The notes beneath the pieces are model-generated. The model saw nothing but the letters and a program-made list of their open reading frames with translations. It searched no databases and was not told where the DNA came from. Positions 33,690 to 43,491 of a DNA stretch of 64,000 nt are shown piece by piece (within the stretch, counting starts at the first letter, position 1; each line of letters opens with the position of its first letter). The DNA is taken from the NCBI RefSeq assembly GCF_022808775.1, contig NZ_JAKZLA010000008.1, forward strand, positions 62,001 to 126,000, read 5' to 3'. This DNA is from Geothrix terrae (GTDB lineage: Bacteria; Acidobacteriota; Holophagae; Holophagales; Holophagaceae). Position numbers and translations under genes: made by a program.

Positions 33690-35645
33690 CTAGAAACTCA
33701 AGTCGTTGATGAGGGCCTGATCATAAGCATCGAGTCCACCCACGCGACATCCGGCATTGGCCTTCACGTAGTTGGCTCCATCCAGGGCGCTGGTCGCCGT
33801 GATCCGGGCCGCGGAGGGCACGGGGAATGGAGAGGACATATTGTTGCCAATGCTGGATCCATCCTTTGAGAAGTTTCCACTGGAATAACACTGAGCCGGG
33901 GCGCCACTGCTCGTGTCAACGTGAACGGCGGCCGTATTGCCTGGATTGACCGCGTTATACATGTAGTTCCCAAGCACGTTGGCCTTCGCGCCCCAGTAGA
34001 TTTCAATGCCGTAGTTGGATGAGTATTTCCATCCGACGTTGTTGATGACTTCGGCGCAGATCCCAGGAGCGGCGGTTCCGTTGGCGTCATCCCAACCAAT
34101 AGCCGGAATGCGGTAGTAACCGTTCGAGATCAGGTTGTGGTAGAAGGTGATGTTGTAATTACCACCACCGATCAAGCAAGGGTAGTTGGGACTCCCCGGC
34201 ATTCCTGCTCCGATGATGCAGTTCTGGATCGTGAAGTCATGGTTCCCGTGCCAGATGTCGATCCCTTCATCCCCGTAGTTCGAGAAGGAGCAGTGATCGA
34301 TCACCACGTTGTAGTTGTCAGGCTGGAACTGGATGCCCTCGCCATTGCTTCCGGCAATGCCGCATCGATTCCGTATCCCCTTAACGATAATATTGTTGCA
34401 GCTGGAGAACACCATCTGGTAACCGGTGAAGGTGATGCCCGGAGCTGGTGCTGAAGTCCCGTCAACGGTGACATTGGAGCATGAGCTGAAGTTGATGGGA
34501 CTCGATACGGGAAGCGTCCCCGCCACGTCAAACACGATGGTCCGGTTTGAACCTGCGGCGGCGCGGAAGCTTCCGGGCCCCGAGTCGTTGAGGTTGGTGA
34601 CGTGGACCACCTGCTGCCCAGCGCCTCCGGTGGTGGCATAGCCGAACCCGGCCCATCCCGTCTGGACACCATTCACGGCGTTCACCGTGAGGGTCGCCGC
34701 GCTGGAGGTCACGCTGCCCGCGGCATTGGTCACCACCACGGTGAACGCTGCGCCGCTGTCCGCGGTGCTGGTGGCCGGCGTGGTGTAGCTTGCGGAGGTG
34801 GCGCCGCTGATCGCGGTCCCATTCTTGCTCCACTGATAGCTCAGGGTGGCGGTGCCCGTGGCGACCACGCTAAAGGTGGCCGTTTGGCCCGCGTTCACGG
34901 CAATGCTTAGGGGCTGAGTCGTGATGGCGGGTGGCACGGAAGGGGCGAGGGTTCCCTGCACCGTGACGGTGGTGGACCCGCTCACGCTGGCGTTGGATGC
35001 GTTAGTCGCCACGGCCTTGATCGTGTGGGTGCCACCTGCTGCCGGAGCCGTGTAGAGCATGTGGGCCCCGTCACCGTTGGGCGTGAGGGCGCCAACCGTG
35101 GCGTTGCCGTTGGAGACGTTATCCACGAACCAGGTGATCGTCTGGCTTTCGGTGCCAGACACCGCCGCGTAGTAGGCCTGCGTGGCACCGGTGCTGATGG
35201 TCGCGCCTGCAGGGCTCAGCGTCACGGTAGCGGTATTGGTGGCTTTGCGGACATGCACCTGGGTCTTGGCAGACTTGGTGGTGTCCATGACGCTGGTGGC
35301 CGCCAGCATGTAGCTGCCTTCCGTCGTGGGGGCCGTGTAGGTGACGGCGTTCCCGCTGCCGGAGATTGTGCCTACCTCGCTATTGCCGTTCGGGATGTTG
35401 TCGACCGTCCAGGTCACGGCCATGTTGGTGGCCCCCTGGACCTGGGCCGTGACGGGCACGGTGTCGCTGACATTGACATCGGCTGGGACACCGACCAGGG
35501 CGACAGTCACGGCATCCGCCGGGGCAGTCGTGCCTGCATTTCCTGAACCATTACTGCCGCCACCTCCGGAGCAGGCAGCCGTCAGAATCAGCATTCCGAC
35601 AATGGCCATCCCCTGAAGCGTGGTGAAAAATTTTCTGACCTGCAT
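33690..35645 (-). CDS. Ig-like/pectate-lyase-family lipoprotein
   Basis: A 651-aa exported lipoprotein. The signal peptide ends LTAAC, followed by a Gly/Ser linker (GGGGSNGSG). Two related bacterial Ig-like repeats follow at about 45-135 and 140-230 (paired by VDNIPNGN and VDNVSNGN). Then comes an I-set-like domain (ITTQPLSIAVNAGQTATFSV, about 240-325). The C-terminal 320 residues are a PL1 pectate-lyase-type beta helix (VVHVTNLNDSGPGSFRAA, VTVDGTSAPAPGITF, IDHCSFSNYGDEGIDIWHG). It should act at the cell surface on polyuronate. ATG 35645 has ggagg and a sigma-54 promoter directly upstream. Base composition looks less GC-rich than neighbours. Confidence 0.86.
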   Translation of the reverse strand: MQVRKFFTTLQGMAIVGMLILTAACSGGGGSNGSGNAGTTAPADAVTVALVGVPADVNVSDTVPVTAQVQGATNMAVTWTVDNIPNGNSEVGTISGSGNAVTYTAPTTEGSYMLAATSVMDTTKSAKTQVHVRKATNTATVTLSPAGATISTGATQAYYAAVSGTESQTITWFVDNVSNGNATVGALTPNGDGAHMLYTAPAAGGTHTIKAVATNASNASVSGSTTVTVQGTLAPSVPPAITTQPLSIAVNAGQTATFSVVATGTATLSYQWSKNGTAISGATSASYTTPATSTADSGAAFTVVVTNAAGSVTSSAATLTVNAVNGVQTGWAGFGYATTGGAGQQVVHVTNLNDSGPGSFRAAAGSNRTIVFDVAGTLPVSSPINFSSCSNVTVDGTSAPAPGITFTGYQMVFSSCNNIIVKGIRNRCGIAGSNGEGIQFQPDNYNVVIDHCSFSNYGDEGIDIWHGNHDFTIQNCIIGAGMPGSPNYPCLIGGGNYNITFYHNLISNGYYRIPAIGWDDANGTAAPGICAEVINNVGWKYSSNYGIEIYWGAKANVLGNYMYNAVNPGNTAAVHVDTSSGAPAQCYSSGNFSKDGSSIGNNMSSPFPVPSAARITATSALDGANYVKANAGCRVGGLDAYDQALINDLSF

Positions 35646-35669
35646 TAGAACCTCCGCAGCTAACGAACA

Positions 35670-35684
35670 GCAACGGAGGTGCCA
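35670..35684 (-). promoter_or_regulatory. Sigma-54 promoter upstream of the pectate-lyase-like lipoprotein
   Basis: The minus strand reads TGGCACCTCCGTTGC, a perfect match to TGGCAC-N5-TTGC. The expected start, near 35658, leaves a short leader containing the ggagg ribosome site. An imperfect palindrome, cttgt-N13-acaag (about 35708-35730), lies just upstream and could be an activator site, though it is closer than usual. Confidence 0.75.
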
Positions 35685-35800
35685 CCACGAACCGACCGGA
35701 TCACAACTTGTTAAATCGCGTGTTACAAGTATTAATAACAACGAAACAGAGTGGGGACGAACCCTTGGAAAGGATCATGTCTGAACTTTGGATCTGAATT

Positions 35801-37156
35801 CTAGAATCTGGACGATTCGGGTCCGTAAGCCTTGAGTTTTTGGTAGAGGGTGCTCCGGGGGATATTGAGCCGCTTGGCAGCCCGATCCACATGTCCACCC
35901 TCCTCATTGAGGACCTGGATGATGTAATGCTGCTCCAGCTCCTTCAGGGTCAAGTTGGAGAGCCCCACAGATCCCTTGCTGTCGGGACTGGAGGCGAAAT
36001 CCAGGTTCTGCGCTTCGATCATGGGAGACTTGGCACCCATCAAGGCCCTTTCCAGGACGTTGCGGAGCTCGCGGATGTTCCCGGGCCAGGAATGATGCTT
36101 GAGCTTCATCAGTGCCCCCTGGGAGAGACGCATCGGCTCCCGCCCGCAATCGTTGGTCAACCGGTTCAGGAGAACCTGGCCGAAGGTGGGGATATCCTCG
36201 GCACGCTCGCGCAGTGGGGGCACATGGATCTGGATGGCACTGATGCGGTAGAAGAGGTCCGACCGGAAGAGCTGCTCCTGGACAAGCCGATCCAGCGGCT
36301 GATGGGTGGCGGCGATCAAGCGGAAGTCCACCTTCCGGTCCTGGAGTCCACCCAATCGACGAAAGCGCTTTTCTTCCAGGGCTTTAAGGACTTTCGGCTG
36401 AATCTGTATGTCCATGTCCCCGATTTCATCCAGGAAAACGGTCCCGCGGTGGGCGGCTTCAAGCAGGCCGACCTTGACCCCGACTGCCCCTGTGAAAGCC
36501 CCCTTCTCGTGCCCAAATAGCTCTGATTCCAAGAAATCCTTGCTGAGCCCTCCACAATTGAGTTCGAGCATCGGCTCTGAAGCCCTCGAGCTGTTTCGGT
36601 GGAGCCATCGGGCCAGTTCGCTCTTCCCTGTGCCTGTCTCGCCCAGAATGAGAATGGGGCTCTCGGTCGCAGCCGCGAGACGGGCCTGCTCCTCCAGCTC
36701 ATGGATGGCAAGACTCTCCCCGATGAAGGGATCCACCGCGCGCTGGGGTTGATCCGCCGAGTCACGAGCCAGCTGCTTTCTACGGTTCTTCTGGTTTTCA
36801 AGCGCCCGCTCGATCACCACAAGAAGGGCGGGAAGATCCAGGGGCTTCACCAGGAATTGCTCGGCTCCAAGCTGGATGGCTCGAACGGCGAGTTCGATGC
36901 TTGCATACCCGGTGAGAAGGATGATGGGGACTCCGGCATCGATGGCCTTGAGCTTCGGAAGCAGCTCAATGGCGTTCCCATCCGGCAGGGAGTAATCCAG
37001 CGTGACGGCATCATAAACGTCTGCGCGATACCTGATCTCCGCTTCCGCGCAGGTCTCCGCCTCATCCACGGTGAAGCCGCGGAGCTCCAGGTAATCCCGA
37101 ATCGCGAAGACAATGACTTCGTCATCGTCCACGACCAGAATCTTCGCCTTCGCCAT
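35801..37156 (-). CDS. NtrC-family sigma-54 response regulator
   Basis: A 451-aa three-domain activator. The receiver (1-120) has acidic pocket DDDE near 10-13, phospho-acceptor Asp54 (VTLDYSLPDG) and Lys in LVKPLD. The AAA+ domain (about 145-375) has Walker A GETGTGKS, the sigma-54 contact loop ESELFGHEKGAFTGA, Walker B VFLDEIGD and the RFRRLGG region. A Fis-type helix-turn-helix lies at the end (DRAAKRLNIPRSTLYQKL). It lies 7 bp after the degenerate kinase and just upstream of the sigma-54-type promoter of the lipoprotein gene, so that gene and the uronate operon are its likely targets. Confidence 0.92.
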   Translation of the reverse strand: MAKAKILVVDDDEVIVFAIRDYLELRGFTVDEAETCAEAEIRYRADVYDAVTLDYSLPDGNAIELLPKLKAIDAGVPIILLTGYASIELAVRAIQLGAEQFLVKPLDLPALLVVIERALENQKNRRKQLARDSADQPQRAVDPFIGESLAIHELEEQARLAAATESPILILGETGTGKSELARWLHRNSSRASEPMLELNCGGLSKDFLESELFGHEKGAFTGAVGVKVGLLEAAHRGTVFLDEIGDMDIQIQPKVLKALEEKRFRRLGGLQDRKVDFRLIAATHQPLDRLVQEQLFRSDLFYRISAIQIHVPPLRERAEDIPTFGQVLLNRLTNDCGREPMRLSQGALMKLKHHSWPGNIRELRNVLERALMGAKSPMIEAQNLDFASSPDSKGSVGLSNLTLKELEQHYIIQVLNEEGGHVDRAAKRLNIPRSTLYQKLKAYGPESSRF

Positions 37157-37163
37157 GGAACCC

Positions 37164-38324
37164 TCAAGGTTGACTGGCTGCTCGCAAAGGATAGGACAAT
37201 TCCGATGGCAGCGTGAACCTGATCCTCATCCTTCCTTCGGCCCCAGGACCCGCGGTCAGGGTCCCTCCGTGGGCCTCGAAAACCCGCCGGGCTCCTGGCA
37301 GTGTGAGCCGGCCCATTCCGGAAACCCGGAAGTAGAAGGGTTCGAACAGGCGGGCCGTATCGACATTTTTCATCTTCGCATCAGGGAAATCCAGGTGCCC
37401 GGTGACCACGGTCCTGCTTCCCGAATGGCTGCTTGCGACATCGAGTGCCACGTGGCCGCCTGGTTCCTCCTGCTGCAGAACAAGTCCAATCATGCGGGTG
37501 AAAGCCGACTGCAGGCCCTGCTTGTCAGCATTGACCGCTGGCAAGGACCCTTCAATGTGAAGTTGAAGATCAAGGCCGTTTTTCGCCGCCAGGGGAAGAT
37601 TGTGCTCGATGGCTTCCCGCAGCAAGGGCTCGAGCGCGAGCAGGGTCCAGGAGAGCCCCTGTGGGTACCCGTATTCCCTCAGCTCCACGATGAAGGCGCT
37701 CATCCGGTCCAGACTTCTCCGGATGTTGGCTCCGTACTTACCCATCCCGCCCACGTCCGCGAACCTTGCCTCAAAGGCGTCCAGGCTCGCCGAGATCCCG
37801 AATATGAAGCTGCCGAGCTCATGGACGAGTCCCGGCACAAAAGACGCAGCCGAAGGCGAGCGCGGTGTGGTGCGCGATTCGGATCTTTGACGATCCATGC
37901 TCACGATGCTCTGGATATGTTCAGCCAGCAATCTCAGCCCGTCCCGTTGGACCTCGGAAAGAGATAACGGCTCCGGTGATAGCACGCCCAGAGAGCCAAT
38001 GACCATGTGCCTCTCATCGACCAGAGGCAGGGCTTCGGCGATCAGAAGCCCGTATTTCTCGAGCAGGAGGGCCCTCGATTCGGGGTCGGGTCCTTGGGAC
38101 AGGGCCGGCTCAAGATCCGCAAGCTGTTCGCTCGTGAGGCCACTGCCATCACGGTACCAGGCGCCGATGTCGTCCTGCATGACCAAAGCCACCTGCGCGC
38201 CCGTGAGTGCCGCCGCAATGAGCACCGAATCCCGCAGCAGGTTCTCCGAGTGGGATTCGGTGAAACCATGCCGGGGCGGGATATTGGACCGGGATTGGAT
38301 CGGAAATGGACCGTCGGAATTCAC
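37164..38324 (-). CDS. GAF-domain histidine-kinase-like protein, degenerate ATPase
   Basis: A 386-aa protein from GTG 38324 (strong agggagg site). A GAF-like domain covers about 30-145. A dimerisation helix holds a possible phospho-His in FVPGLVHELGSF. The C-terminal HATPase-like region is badly eroded: the N-box Asn is missing (AFTRMIGLVLQQ), there is no DxGxG, and the G2 box reads RLTLPGARRVFEAHGG. Kinase activity is therefore doubtful; it may be a phosphatase, a sensor partner or require another kinase. No membrane segment. Transcribed with the NtrC-type regulator (7-bp gap). Confidence 0.75.
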   Translation of the reverse strand: MNSDGPFPIQSRSNIPPRHGFTESHSENLLRDSVLIAAALTGAQVALVMQDDIGAWYRDGSGLTSEQLADLEPALSQGPDPESRALLLEKYGLLIAEALPLVDERHMVIGSLGVLSPEPLSLSEVQRDGLRLLAEHIQSIVSMDRQRSESRTTPRSPSAASFVPGLVHELGSFIFGISASLDAFEARFADVGGMGKYGANIRRSLDRMSAFIVELREYGYPQGLSWTLLALEPLLREAIEHNLPLAAKNGLDLQLHIEGSLPAVNADKQGLQSAFTRMIGLVLQQEEPGGHVALDVASSHSGSRTVVTGHLDFPDAKMKNVDTARLFEPFYFRVSGMGRLTLPGARRVFEAHGGTLTAGPGAEGRMRIRFTLPSELSYPLRAASQP

Positions 38325-38466
38325 ACGGCCTCCCTTCGGGATCGCTTCAAGGGACAGATTGGCACCCCTTGATAAGGTTTGGAATGGCCTGGATTGATTC
38401 AAGGGGTGGATCAAGGGTCGTAGGCATCGGTAACGGCATGAACTGTTGTGATAACATCGACCCGCC

Positions 38467-39228
38467 ATGGCTGCGATCGTCGCGATCACGAACGGTTCAC
38501 CCCACTCCTGGATCATCATCAACGCCCTCACGGAGCGGTTCGGGCCCATCACAGTCCTCACCGAGGACAAGGAGCGCCGCTCTGCCCAGATCCGGCGCAG
38601 GATCAAGCGGCAGGGCCTCCTCACGGTGGTGGGCCAGCTCGGATTCCTGGTCCTGAACCGGCTCATCGCCAAGGGCAGCCGCGACCGCATCCGGGAGATC
38701 ATCAAGGAGCACGGCCTCGATCCGCAGCCGAGCCCCGTCTGTGACATCCTCCCCATCGGCTCCGTGAACAGCCGGGCCTGCCGGGACGCCCTGGCCCGGC
38801 TCCAGCCGGAGGTGGTGATCGTCTTCGGGACGCGCATCATCGGGAAGGAGACCCTCAGCGCCATCCGGGTGCCCGTGATGAACTTCCACTCCGGGATCAC
38901 GCCCAAGTACCGCGGGCAGGCCGGCGGATACTGGGCCCTCGCCAGCGGCGACCCCGACCACGCGGGCGTGACGGTCCACCTCGTGGACGCGGGCGTCGAC
39001 ACGGGCGATGTGATCTACCAGGCCCGGTTCACGCCCGGCCGCCGGGACAACTTCGCAACCTACTTCTACCTGCAGGCGGCCGCCTTCCGCCCCATCGCAG
39101 TGAAGGCCGTGGAGGACGCGCTTCACGGGAACCTCAAACCCTTCCGGCCCAGCCTGCCCTCGGAGCTGCGATATCACCCCACCCTCTGGTCCTACCTGGC
39201 GCGGGGCCTCCAGGTCGGAATCTGGTAG
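38467..39228 (+). CDS. Sugar N-formyltransferase
   Basis: A 253-aa protein of the formyl-transferase fold (methionyl-tRNA and GAR formyltransferase relatives). The catalytic Asn-His-Asp set is visible: NFHSGITPKYRGQAGGYWAL carries Asn and His, and VDAGVDTGDVI carries Asp. It lacks the C-terminal OB domain of tRNA formyltransferases. In polysaccharide loci such proteins transfer formyl from N10-formyl-tetrahydrofolate to a 4-amino sugar. Context (FlaA1-type dehydratase, DegT aminotransferase, PglC-like enzyme) supports a formamido-trideoxyhexose product. Confidence 0.85.
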   Translation: MAAIVAITNGSPHSWIIINALTERFGPITVLTEDKERRSAQIRRRIKRQGLLTVVGQLGFLVLNRLIAKGSRDRIREIIKEHGLDPQPSPVCDILPIGSVNSRACRDALARLQPEVVIVFGTRIIGKETLSAIRVPVMNFHSGITPKYRGQAGGYWALASGDPDHAGVTVHLVDAGVDTGDVIYQARFTPGRRDNFATYFYLQAAAFRPIAVKAVEDALHGNLKPFRPSLPSELRYHPTLWSYLARGLQVGIW

Positions 39229-39241
39229 GGATCACAGAGGG

Positions 39242-41254
39242 TCAGTTGAACAGGGGGACTTCCTCGAGCACGGGCGGGGAGGGGCCGGAGGCGGCCTCGG
39301 CGTACCGCCCGAGGCCCTGCGAGGAAGGCTGGTAGCTGGGCACGAGCTGCTTGAAGCAGCGGAGCATCTCCCGCTGGCGCTGGCCCTCAGGCAGGTGGAT
39401 GGCATCCCGGAGCTTCTGCAGGGAGACATCCAGGAGCCAAGGATCGGGAGGGGGCTGCATGGCCTCGAACACCTTGGCCTGGGGGTCCCCATTCCCGTGC
39501 TCACTATCCGTGAAGAGCTCCTCGAAGAGCTTCTCCCCGGGCCGCATGCCGGTGAACTGGATGTCGATGTCGATGCCCGGGGACAGGCCGGAGAGGCGGG
39601 CCATGTCCATGGCCATGTCCACGATCCGCACGGGCTCGCCCATGTTGAGGACGAAGACCTTCCCCGTCTCCCCGAGGACGCCCGCCTGGAGGACCAGCTG
39701 GCTGGCTTCGGGGATGGTCATGAAATACCGCGTCATGTCCGGATGGGTGACCGTGAGGGGGCCGCCGGTCCGGATCTGATCGCGGAAGAGGGGGATCACG
39801 CTGCCCCGGCTGCCGAGGACGTTCCCGAAGCGGACGCTCACGAACCGGCGGTCCGCCGGGGCCTCGTCCGCCGCCTGCATGACCAGGGACTCGGCGATCC
39901 GCTTGGACACGCCCAGCACGTTCGTGGGGTTCACCGCCTTGTCCGTGGAGATGTTGACGAAGATCCGGACGTCGCCGGCGAGGGCCGCCCTCAGGACGTT
40001 GAGGGTGCCGAAGATATTGTTCTCGATGGCCTCTTCGGGGTTCCGCTCGAGGAAGGGGACATGCTTGTGGGCCGCCGCGTGGAAGACGATGGCCGGGTTG
40101 CACGACTCGAAGGCCCGCTGGAGCCGGAGGGGGTTCCGGATGTCGCACAGCTCCACGGCGAGGTTCATGCCCGGGAACTGCTTGCGCAGGTCCCGCTCCA
40201 CCTCCCACAGGCTGTTCTCCCCCCGCCCGAGCAGCACCAGGCGTCCGGGGCGGAAGGGGGCCACCTGCCGGGCCAGTTCGCTGCCGATGGAGCCGCCCGC
40301 GCCCGTGATGAGCACCACGGAGCCCTCCACCTCCTGGCTGATGGCGCTGAGGTCCAGGGTCACGGGCTCCCGCCGGAGCAGATCCTCGATGGCGATGTCC
40401 CGGAGCTCGGGCTTCCAGGGGCGGTCCCCGATGAGGTTCGAGATGCCGGGGACGGTCTTCACCCGCACGCCCTGGATCTGGAGCACCTCGCTCAGCTGCT
40501 TCAGCTTGGCGCCGGGCACGCGCGGCATGGCCAGGATCACCTGGGTGGCCTGGCGCTCCTTGATGAAGACCGGCAGGAGGTGGCTGTGCCCGAGGACGGG
40601 GATGCCGTGGATCCGGACCCCCTGCTTTTCGAGGGCGTCGTCCACGAACCCGACCACCTCGCATTGGAGCTGGGGGTTCGCGCGAAGCTCCTGGCAGAGC
40701 AGGGCGCCCGCCCGGCCCGCCCCGACGATGAGGGTCCGGTGGATGGCATGCCCGTGGTTTCCGGCGGGATCCAACCGATCCCGCGTGGCGAACCTGCGCT
40801 GTGACAGGCGCTGGTAGCCGGCCACGAAGACGAGCCGGAGGGCGAGCCACATGGGACAGGTGATGAGCCCCGCGACCAGGAGAAGGTTGTGGGAATCGAG
40901 GTCGAGGCCCAGGCGATCCTTGAAGGCGGATGCCAGGATGAGGACGGACACCATGACGATGGTGCCGAAGATGAAGGATTCGGCCTCCTCGATCCCCAGC
41001 AGGCGGAAGTGCTGGCTGGTGTACCGGAAGGCGAGGTTGACCGCCATGGCGAAGGCCACCCATGAGGCGACGCCGTACGACGTTGGGAGGTCCTGGCGCA
41101 CCAGACTGGTGGCCACGACCCAGGCGAGCGCCGCCACGCCCGTGTCCAGGATGAGCTTGCAGGCCTGGCGGATGGCCGGTCGCTTCAGGAGGCCAAGGGG
41201 CCCGGGCGCCTCGTTGGCCTCGTTGTCAGGGGACTGCGGAGTGTTTTCATGCAT
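39242..41254 (-). CDS. FlaA1/WbpM-type UDP-GlcNAc 4,6-dehydratase
   Basis: A 670-aa membrane protein of the CapD/WbpM/FlaA1 group. Four N-terminal hydrophobic segments (about 30-130) are followed by a Rossmann-like CoA-binding-type domain (RTLIVGAGRAGALLCQEL, about 165-290) and the catalytic SDR domain (VVLITGAGGSIGSELARQ, then NISTDKAVNPTNVLGVSKR). The large form with transmembrane start converts UDP-GlcNAc to the 4-keto-6-deoxy sugar, the entry to QuiNAc, FucNAc or bacillosamine-type sugars. A 13-bp gap separates it, convergently, from the formyltransferase. Confidence 0.9.
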   Translation of the reverse strand: MHENTPQSPDNEANEAPGPLGLLKRPAIRQACKLILDTGVAALAWVVATSLVRQDLPTSYGVASWVAFAMAVNLAFRYTSQHFRLLGIEEAESFIFGTIVMVSVLILASAFKDRLGLDLDSHNLLLVAGLITCPMWLALRLVFVAGYQRLSQRRFATRDRLDPAGNHGHAIHRTLIVGAGRAGALLCQELRANPQLQCEVVGFVDDALEKQGVRIHGIPVLGHSHLLPVFIKERQATQVILAMPRVPGAKLKQLSEVLQIQGVRVKTVPGISNLIGDRPWKPELRDIAIEDLLRREPVTLDLSAISQEVEGSVVLITGAGGSIGSELARQVAPFRPGRLVLLGRGENSLWEVERDLRKQFPGMNLAVELCDIRNPLRLQRAFESCNPAIVFHAAAHKHVPFLERNPEEAIENNIFGTLNVLRAALAGDVRIFVNISTDKAVNPTNVLGVSKRIAESLVMQAADEAPADRRFVSVRFGNVLGSRGSVIPLFRDQIRTGGPLTVTHPDMTRYFMTIPEASQLVLQAGVLGETGKVFVLNMGEPVRIVDMAMDMARLSGLSPGIDIDIQFTGMRPGEKLFEELFTDSEHGNGDPQAKVFEAMQPPPDPWLLDVSLQKLRDAIHLPEGQRQREMLRCFKQLVPSYQPSSQGLGRYAEAASGPSPPVLEEVPLFN

Positions 41255-41474
41255 GGTGTACTCAGAATGAAGGAATTTAACAATAATGCCTCTTGAGCTG
41301 TAAGCAATAGGCTAAAAAAAATGTTTATACCTTCTCCTCCAAGCCGGGTCTCCGGGCGAGGGTGGCCAAAGGGGGTGGAGCCGGGCCGGGCGGGCCCGGA
41401 GCCTGGTTTCAGACGGCCTCGCCGAATTCGGGTCCCAATCAGGCACCCCACCCAGGGCTTCGACCCACCGGGGC
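41255..41474. other. Non-coding stretch between dehydratase gene and tRNA-linked repeat
   Basis: Contains an AT-rich promoter-like patch for the minus-strand dehydratase gene (41270-41335, including a run of eight A) and a GC-rich stretch with several short palindromes, such as cgggccgggcgggcccgg near 41382-41399. No gene is supported. Confidence 0.4.
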
Positions 41475-41670
41475 GGACTCGAACCGCATCCCGCTTCGCG
41501 GTCAGCCGGTCCCGCTCCCGACAGCCCACTGGGCCACTCCCTCCTCGCCGGGGGCCGGCTCCGCGCGCTTCGCGTGCTCCGCCACCCGGCGGTCGGGACC
41601 GCGGTCCCATTCGACGCTGGATCCCGGCCGCGCCTGCATGGCCGGGGCGGGTTCGAGCCCATCAGCCGCC
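41475..41670. repeat. tRNA-linked repeat at tRNA-His
   Basis: Second locus of the family seen at 61-431. It begins with a sense T-arm fragment (ggactcgaac, 41475-41484) and carries the 31-bp core at 41599-41629, 28 of 31 identical to the tRNA-Arg copy. It ends at 41649-41670 with an inverted copy of the tRNA-His 3' end (22 of 23 nt, one T missing). The middle holds a tRNA-like stretch on the minus strand that does not fold into a full cloverleaf. Confidence 0.75.
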
Positions 41671-41681
41671 CGAATATGAAG

Positions 41682-41702
41682 GCGCCCCGCTTCGCGGGGC
41701 GC
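41682..41702 (-). terminator. GC hairpin downstream of tRNA-His
   Basis: A perfect 9-bp stem, gcgccccgc with gcggggcgc, around a 3-nt loop, 6 nt beyond the tRNA's encoded CCA on the minus strand. Followed by CTTCATATT. Likely stops tRNA transcription, but the U-tract is poor. Confidence 0.6.
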
Positions 41703-41707
41703 TGATC

Positions 41708-41785
41708 TGGGGCGGCTGATGGGACTCGAACCCACGACACCTGGAATCACAATCCAGTACTCTAACCAACTGAGCTACAGCCGCC
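41708..41785 (-). tRNA. tRNA-His (anticodon GUG)
   Basis: The minus strand gives a full cloverleaf with the extra G(-1) paired to C73 that marks tRNA-His. Acceptor 5' is G-GCGGCTG and 3' is CAGCCGC-C with encoded CCA (41708-41710). The anticodon loop TTGTGAT has GTG at 41748-41750. The T arm is GGG-TTCGAGT-CCC. Confidence 0.96.
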
Positions 41786-41893
41786 GTCGGACCATTCAGA
41801 TTATCCGGGGCGGCCCCGGATGGCCAGCGGGAACCTTCGGGGGACTGCGGTCATCGAAAGAAGCAGGCCGGAATCCGGCGGAGTGAGGAGTCT

Positions 41894-43399
<1,506 letters not shown>

Positions 43400-43417
43400 A
43401 CCTGGCCGTGACCCGAT

Positions 43418-43446
43418 CCGGAGCCCCGGTCCACCCGGGGCTCCGG
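43418..43446 (+). terminator. Terminator-like hairpin after degP
   Basis: A perfect 12-bp stem, ccggagccccgg with ccggggctccgg, around a 5-nt loop, 18 bp after the degP stop and followed by tcgtt. The T-run is short, so partial read-through into the next gene is possible. Confidence 0.65.
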
Positions 43447-43491
43447 TCGTTCAGGGTAAACTCGAAGGTTCAACCAGGGTAAGGATCAATC

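Noticed and set aside
38325-38466. A sigma-54 site at TTGGCACCCCTTGATA upstream of the formyltransferase gene
   Set aside because: The -24 half matches but there is no GC at the -12 position with correct spacing.
41470-41560. A possible functional tRNA on the minus strand
   Set aside because: T-arm and D-arm-like pieces exist, but no 7-bp acceptor stem or normal anticodon loop can be formed.
41312-41750. Frames over the tRNA-His repeat resembling annotated hypothetical proteins
   Set aside because: Residues such as WVRVPSAAP come from the tRNA T-arm and acceptor; such proteins are common false calls.
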